From assembly GCA_903876465.1 (NCBI GenBank), contig CAIRAF010000002.1, positions 1-8,913 of the forward strand: 8,913 bases of DNA, in the 5' to 3' direction. The stretch is from an uncultured bacterium (lineage in GTDB: Bacteria; Patescibacteriota; Minisyncoccia; Phycocordibacterales; PALSA-1337). The number at the start of each line of letters is the position of its first letter. Within the stretch, counting starts at the first letter, position 1. Below the pieces are notes generated by a model. That model did not search any database. It was not told where the DNA came from and saw nothing but the letters and a program-made list of their open reading frames with translations. Position numbers and translations under genes: made by a program. Positions 6,778-8,913 of the stretch are shown piece by piece.

Positions 6778-6809
6778 AACCGCACAACTGCCAAGGCAGT
6801 TGTGCGGTT
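6778..6809 (-). terminator. Strong intrinsic terminator of the 150-aa gene at 6823-7275
   Basis: A perfect 15-bp inverted repeat (6778-6792 and 6795-6809) with a 2-nt centre, in practice a 14-bp stem with a CAAG loop. On the minus strand it is followed by a T-rich run (complement of 6771-6777 and beyond), the intrinsic terminator layout for the minus gene ending at 6823. The plus gene ending at 6772 meets the same hairpin but without a T-run after it, so it may get only 3'-end protection. Confidence 0.88.
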
Positions 6810-6822
6810 GCGAAATTAACAA

Positions 6823-7275
6823 TCAACTTTGAACATTGGTCTTAAATATTTTCCCATTAGGCCCGACCCAGCCAATTACCTTCATGCTGGTATTTTGACC
6901 GTTTTGAGAGAACCAGAAATGCAGTTGAAGGAATGGAACCTTCATATGTTTCTTGAAGAAAGCCAGTCCAACCCTGAGCATGCGGTCATTGGGAGGAATA
7001 TCGGAGCTGTCTATACACTTCGTGACCAAAGTTTCTGTTCTGTATGCCAAGAGGCTTGCCCTGGCTATCACCGTCTCATCATCGCAACCGATCAAGAGAG
7101 GAGCCTCCTCTGAGCGCAGTTTATCAATGTACGATTCTGTCCATTCAGGCTCAGCATGTGAAAGTGCGAAAGTCACTTCTTCAAGGGTGACAGCTGCTAC
7201 ATAGGCACAGTTTGCAGCTTTAATTGGACAGAGTTTCAGTGATGAATCGTAGAGCTTAGTTTGTTTTCGTATCAT
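6823..7275 (-). CDS. Soluble protein of unknown function, 150 aa
   Basis: The start chosen is ATG at 7273-7275 (MIRKQTKLYDSS), because AAAGGA sits 7 nt upstream of it. The frame stays open to a GTG at 7341, but that lies inside a leader hairpin without SD. The stop is TGA. No membrane segment, no recognised domain; Cys at residues 16, 23, 64 and 87, an acidic middle (about 32-70) and a more basic, aromatic C-terminal half with QLHFWFSQNG and VIGWVGPNGKIF that looks like beta strands. GC content is visibly higher than in the neighbours. It is monocistronic, with its own TTGACA promoter, structured leader and terminator. I do not recognise it. Confidence 0.8.
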   Translation of the reverse strand: MIRKQTKLYDSSLKLCPIKAANCAYVAAVTLEEVTFALSHAEPEWTESYIDKLRSEEAPLLIGCDDETVIARASLLAYRTETLVTKCIDSSDIPPNDRMLRVGLAFFKKHMKVPFLQLHFWFSQNGQNTSMKVIGWVGPNGKIFKTNVQS

Positions 7276-7291
7276 ATGATTTTCCTTTCGG

Positions 7292-7312
7292 AATGGCTCA
7301 TGTATGGCCATT
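7292..7312 (-). promoter_or_regulatory. Leader hairpin B just before the SD of the 150-aa gene
   Basis: In the transcript, AAUGGC and GCCAUU (6 bp) enclose a 9-nt loop. The stem ends a few nt before the AAAGGA ribosome site, so it could influence access to it or simply keep it exposed. It is one of two hairpins in this leader. Confidence 0.45.
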
Positions 7313-7328
7313 TTTTCAGTTGTTTGGT

Positions 7329-7349
7329 CGGTTTCCGCCACGCGGACCG
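7329..7349 (-). promoter_or_regulatory. Leader hairpin A near the 5' end of the 150-aa gene transcript
   Basis: In the transcript, CGGU-CCGC, a GUG loop, then GCGG-AA-ACCG: two 4-bp stems stacked around an AA bulge. It starts about 11 nt from the predicted transcription start. The loop GUG is the alternative start codon that I rejected. It does not match a riboswitch class I can recall. Confidence 0.5.
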
Positions 7350-7366
7350 ATGACTATTACTTTGTA

Positions 7367-7396
7367 GTTATATCACACAAAATAGATTAATGTCAA
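7367..7396 (-). promoter_or_regulatory. Sigma70-type promoter of the 150-aa gene
   Basis: Minus strand: perfect TTGACA (7391-7396), 18-bp spacer, TATAAC (7367-7372). The start of transcription is expected near 7360, giving a leader of about 85 nt to the ATG at 7275. The -35 begins only about 8 bp after the T-run of the preceding cassette's terminator. Confidence 0.78.
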
Positions 7397-7403
7397 TATA
7401 TAA

Positions 7404-7432
7404 AAAACAGACCGCAGATTTTACTCTGCGGT
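7404..7432 (-). terminator. Intrinsic terminator of the zinc-ribbon gene
   Basis: An 8-bp perfect stem (7411-7418 with 7425-7432, ACCGCAGA/TCTGCGGT) with a 6-nt loop, followed on the minus strand by a run of six T (7404-7409 complement). It lies 24 bp after the stop at 7457. The outer stem bases AACCGCA...TGCGGT also occur in the terminator at 6778-6809. Confidence 0.85.
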
Positions 7433-7456
7433 TGCTTGATTAAATATGAAATGAAT

Positions 7457-7912
7457 TTATTTTGAAGCATCGACATCTTCTACATCAACCCACTTCCCAC
7501 TTTGACGAGCCATGGCTTCGTGTTCCTTGGCAATTTTCAGAGCTTGTCCAAAATCGAATATAGGTTCTGCATTGACACAGCAACCCGCATAAATCGAATG
7601 GGCTTTGGATGGATCAATACTGTTGTAAACAAAAAACACTGGGTATTGAATACGATCTTTGGACACTTCTGGATGAGTCCCGATATTTATCCAAATTTCC
7701 TTGCGGATTACAATGGATGAGGCCCGACTACCATCAGGTGCCCACAGGACAGTCACTCCGTATTGGTCTGGCCGAAGTTGTTCAGCGAAACACTCTTCGT
7801 AGGTGTGAACTTTTTTGCACCGCGGACATTTTATGCCCTCGGGCGTAGCGAGGAGTTTTTCGCAATCCGGACAACGAAACTCCGACGTTGGTTTTTTGAT
7901 GCTCTTTGGCAT
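7457..7912 (-). CDS. Zinc-ribbon protein of unknown function, 151 aa
   Basis: The N-terminus holds a four-Cys zinc ribbon: C14-PD-C17 and C29-PR-C32 (spacing C-x2-C-x11-C-x2-C). It is followed by a soluble domain (about 45-150) that I do not recognise, with strand-like stretches YGVTVLWAPDG, SSIVIRKEIWINIG and QYPVFFVYNSID, a CC pair at 111-112 and a C-terminal helix (about 121-137) and acidic end. There is no membrane segment. The start ATG at 7910-7912 has AAAGG about 7 nt upstream, a good SD, supporting this start. It is monocistronic, with its own TTGACA promoter, two leader hairpins and terminator, the same plan as the gene at 6823-7275. The ribbon may bind nucleic acid or protein; this is inference. 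Confidence 0.83.
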   Translation of the reverse strand: MPKSIKKPTSEFRCPDCEKLLATPEGIKCPRCKKVHTYEECFAEQLRPDQYGVTVLWAPDGSRASSIVIRKEIWINIGTHPEVSKDRIQYPVFFVYNSIDPSKAHSIYAGCCVNAEPIFDFGQALKIAKEHEAMARQSGKWVDVEDVDASK

Positions 7913-7931
7913 TCTTGACCTTTCTCATTGG

Positions 7932-7951
7932 ATCCTAAGTAGACTCAGGAT
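7932..7951 (-). promoter_or_regulatory. Leader hairpin D, upstream of the zinc-ribbon gene SD
   Basis: In the transcript AUCCU-G-AG pairs with CU-U-AGGAU (8 bp including one G-U) around a UCUA loop. It ends roughly 10 nt before the SD. Together with the 5'-terminal hairpin it makes the leader largely structured. Confidence 0.5.
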
Positions 7952-7966
7952 TTTTTGTTTGATTAC

Positions 7967-7995
7967 AAAGACCACGCACACTCATGCTGGTCTTT
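7967..7995 (-). promoter_or_regulatory. 5'-terminal leader hairpin C of the zinc-ribbon gene transcript
   Basis: AAAGACCA pairs with UGGUCUUU (8 bp), extended by GCA/UGC across one bulged base, with a 6-nt loop. The expected transcription start (about 7993) falls at the very base of this stem, so the mRNA would begin in a hairpin. Known from other bacteria: 5'-terminal stems protect mRNA from decay. Confidence 0.58.
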
Positions 7996-7999
7996 TTGC

Positions 8000-8028
8000 A
8001 GAATATCATGAAAATACTACCATGTCAA
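8000..8028 (-). promoter_or_regulatory. Sigma70-type promoter of the zinc-ribbon gene
   Basis: Minus strand: perfect TTGACA (8023-8028), 17-bp spacer, TATTCT (8000-8005). The predicted start is near 7993, giving a leader of about 81 nt to the ATG at 7912. Confidence 0.75.
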
Positions 8029-8114
8029 ACACTTCCCTTCCGGTCTCTTATTTTTTTAGTGGGGTCACTGCCCAAAAACTATTATAAGTGTGCTGAAAAT
8101 CTAAAATTATTCAA

Positions 8115-8471
8115 TCACCAGCCGGCACGCAATAAACTTAGGGCCATTAATATAGATAGAATAATAACAGGTATACTAATAATAATCGCCACAATTGAAA
8201 GACCCTTCCCTTTTAATTCCGGTGAAACTTTTATTTCTCTTAGTGATAGAATCCCTAATATAAAACCAATAATCAAAAAAAATGGAAGTAACCATATCCC
8301 TACAAAGGCTATTATGAATCCGACAGCACCGATTACCCCATAAATTCCACCATTTTGTATAAAACCCAAAGGAAGCCTGCTGGTCAAAATAACACCTATG
8401 ACATATATAGTAATTGGAACTATAACTAGAAAAAATGCCCAGACTGATTTTTTACAATAATTTGTATTCAT
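8115..8471 (-). CDS. Small DUF4190-like membrane protein
   Basis: 118 aa, three hydrophobic regions (about residues 10-30, 42-77 and 90-113). Between the last two is ILGILSLREIKVSPELKGKG, which matches the loop of DUF4190-type proteins (GI.al..ik....kG+glai.Gi). Function is unknown for this family. The stop is TGA. TATACT lies 6 nt before the ATG, so the gene probably has its own leaderless transcript. No clear terminator is seen after it before the promoter of the zinc-ribbon gene. Confidence 0.75.
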   Translation of the reverse strand: MNTNYCKKSVWAFFLVIVPITIYVIGVILTSRLPLGFIQNGGIYGVIGAVGFIIAFVGIWLLPFFLIIGFILGILSLREIKVSPELKGKGLSIVAIIISIPVIILSILMALSLLRAGW

Positions 8472-8477
8472 ACCAAA

Positions 8478-8483
8478 AGTATA
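8478..8483 (-). promoter_or_regulatory. Predicted -10 element of the DUF4190-like gene (leaderless arrangement)
   Basis: TATACT on the minus strand, exactly 6 nt (8472-8477) before the ATG at 8469-8471. No good -35 found at 16-18 bp. The same hexamer and spacing occur before the DsbA-like gene. Confidence 0.52.
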
Positions 8484-8550
8484 TCACTGCAGTTTGATTT
8501 CCGTTAGGGTCATTATTTTAAACCGCTCAACATAGACCTGAAAAATCGTG

Positions 8551-8622
8551 GGTGGCTAGAGAGAATCGAACTCTCGATATCGGCTCCACAAACCGAAGTT
8601 TTACCACTAAACTATAGCCACC
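8551..8622 (-). tRNA. tRNA-His (anticodon GTG)
   Basis: Full cloverleaf of 72 nt. The acceptor GTGGCTA pairs with TAGCCAC, with an extra G-1 opposite C73, the tRNA-His identity pair. D arm GTTT/AAAC; anticodon stem TCGGT/GCCGA around the loop TTGTGGA; T arm GAGAG/CTCTC with loop TTCGATT. The 3' CCA is not encoded (C73 is followed by CAC). The loop has U33-G34-U35, the context read by tRNA-guanine transglycosylase, so it is a queuosine candidate. It lies 39 bp after the adenosyltransferase stop, possibly cotranscribed. Confidence 0.96.
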
Positions 8623-8661
8623 ATGTAGCGAACTCTAACGATTCCTATTCCCCACTCTCAT

Positions 8662-8913
8662 CTACTTATAGGTTGGGGGTTGCTCAGTTATACCAGATTT
8701 ATGGTTAGTAAGTCTAGCGAGAGCGTAGAAGAGCGATGATAATCTATTCAAAAAAGCGAGTGTGGCAGGATCGATTTTGAATTCATTTGCTTCAGCACCA
8801 GCGATAACACGGCGCTCTGCTTTACGTGCCAGTGTGCGAGATACATCAAATAAAGCAGCGAGCTCAGTTCCACCAGAGATAAAGAAAGTTTTTATTGGTG
8901 GTAATTCCTTCTC
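8662..8913 (-). CDS. ATP:cob(I)alamin adenosyltransferase (PduO type), N-terminus cut by window edge
   Basis: 83 C-terminal residues to a TAG stop; the 5' part lies beyond the right edge. Visible family motifs are SGGTELAALFDVSRTLARKA with AERRV (the conserved R..aR+AER active-site helix) and FLNRLSSLFYALARLTN (family LNRLSD.lF.laR). Known function: it transfers the adenosyl group of ATP to reduced cobalamin to give adenosylcobalamin, as a cytosolic trimer. In a small-genome bacterium this points to use of salvaged B12, for instance by a B12-dependent ribonucleotide reductase, which is not in the window. Gene names for this type vary (pduO, cobO-like, MMAB), so none is given. Confidence 0.93.
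   Translation of the reverse strand, partial: EKELPPIKTFFISGGTELAALFDVSRTLARKAERRVIAGAEANEFKIDPATLAFLNRLSSLFYALARLTNHKSGITEQPPTYK

Noticed and set aside
7276..7341. GTG-initiated N-terminal extension of the 150-aa gene (22 more codons)
   Set aside because: No SD before the GTG, which sits in a hairpin loop, whereas the ATG at 7275 has AAAGGA at ideal distance. Kept only as an open alternative.
7967..7995. Known riboswitch in the cassette leaders
   Set aside because: The hairpins lack the conserved cores of classes I can recall (preQ1, guanidine, fluoride, SAM, TPP); no class is claimed.
8060..8114. Terminator after the DUF4190-like gene
   Set aside because: Only a short GGG/CCC pairing is present near 8060-8072, without a T-run on the minus strand.
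6829..8343. Several plus-strand open frames opposite the soluble cassettes and the DUF4190-like gene
   Set aside because: They lie antisense to better supported genes, have no recognisable domain, SD or promoter, and cross the minus-strand promoters and terminators.
8500..8550. Intrinsic terminator after tRNA-His
   Set aside because: A run of five T follows the tRNA on the minus strand but there is no hairpin apart from the tRNA itself.
1..8913. Recoded UGA (Gracilibacteria/Absconditabacteria code)
   Set aside because: Genes at 6823 and 8115 end naturally in TGA (the first just before its terminator), and recognised proteins are full length without reading through TGA.
1..8913. CRISPR array, insertion sequence, toxin-antitoxin or phage genes
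   Set aside because: No spaced direct repeats, transposase, inverted-repeat ends, attachment-site duplication at the tRNA or phage-like protein was seen.

Overview
The window is a compact, AT-rich bacterial segment in which almost every gene lies on the minus strand. Small genes, tight spacing, many short membrane proteins of unknown function, a DsbA/VKOR pair and little metabolism together suggest a Patescibacteria (CPR, Parcubacteria-like) genome. That assignment is an inference from gene style, not from a marker gene. TGA ends at least two genes (stops at 6823 and 8115), so the standard bacterial code fits and a recoded UGA does not.

Layout, from high to low coordinates (the direction of most transcription). 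At the right edge is the C-terminal part of a PduO-type ATP:cob(I)alamin adenosyltransferase, then tRNA-His(GTG), then a small DUF4190-like membrane protein. Next come two self-contained minus-strand units (7275-6778 and 8028-7404). Each has a TTGACA promoter, a structured leader of about 80 nt, a Shine-Dalgarno sequence, a roughly 150-aa soluble protein of unknown function and an intrinsic terminator. A short plus-strand island (6412-6772) holds a doubtful 53-aa ORF and an lmo0937/DUF5670-type 49-aa membrane peptide. From 6301 down to 2382 runs an envelope block: a TMEM175-like channel, a Cys-containing membrane-anchored protein, an orphan sensor histidine kinase, an anchored secreted coiled-coil protein, a bacterial PH-domain membrane protein and a polytopic membrane protein. 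Then come two RNA-modification genes, rlmH and queA, and finally an oxidative-folding pair: a DsbA-like thioredoxin and an overlapping, truncated VKOR.

Working links: VKOR should reoxidise the DsbA-like protein. QueA acts on queuosine tRNAs, and the tRNA-His here has the U33-G34-U35 context that Tgt recognises. The histidine kinase has no response regulator beside it.

The most striking pattern is two kinds of expression signal. Several ordinary genes have a -10 hexamer exactly 6 nt before the ATG, which predicts leaderless mRNAs. The two small soluble genes instead have strong -35/-10 promoters, structured leaders, SD sites and strong terminators. These two cassettes, of unknown function, are the best candidates for something undescribed.
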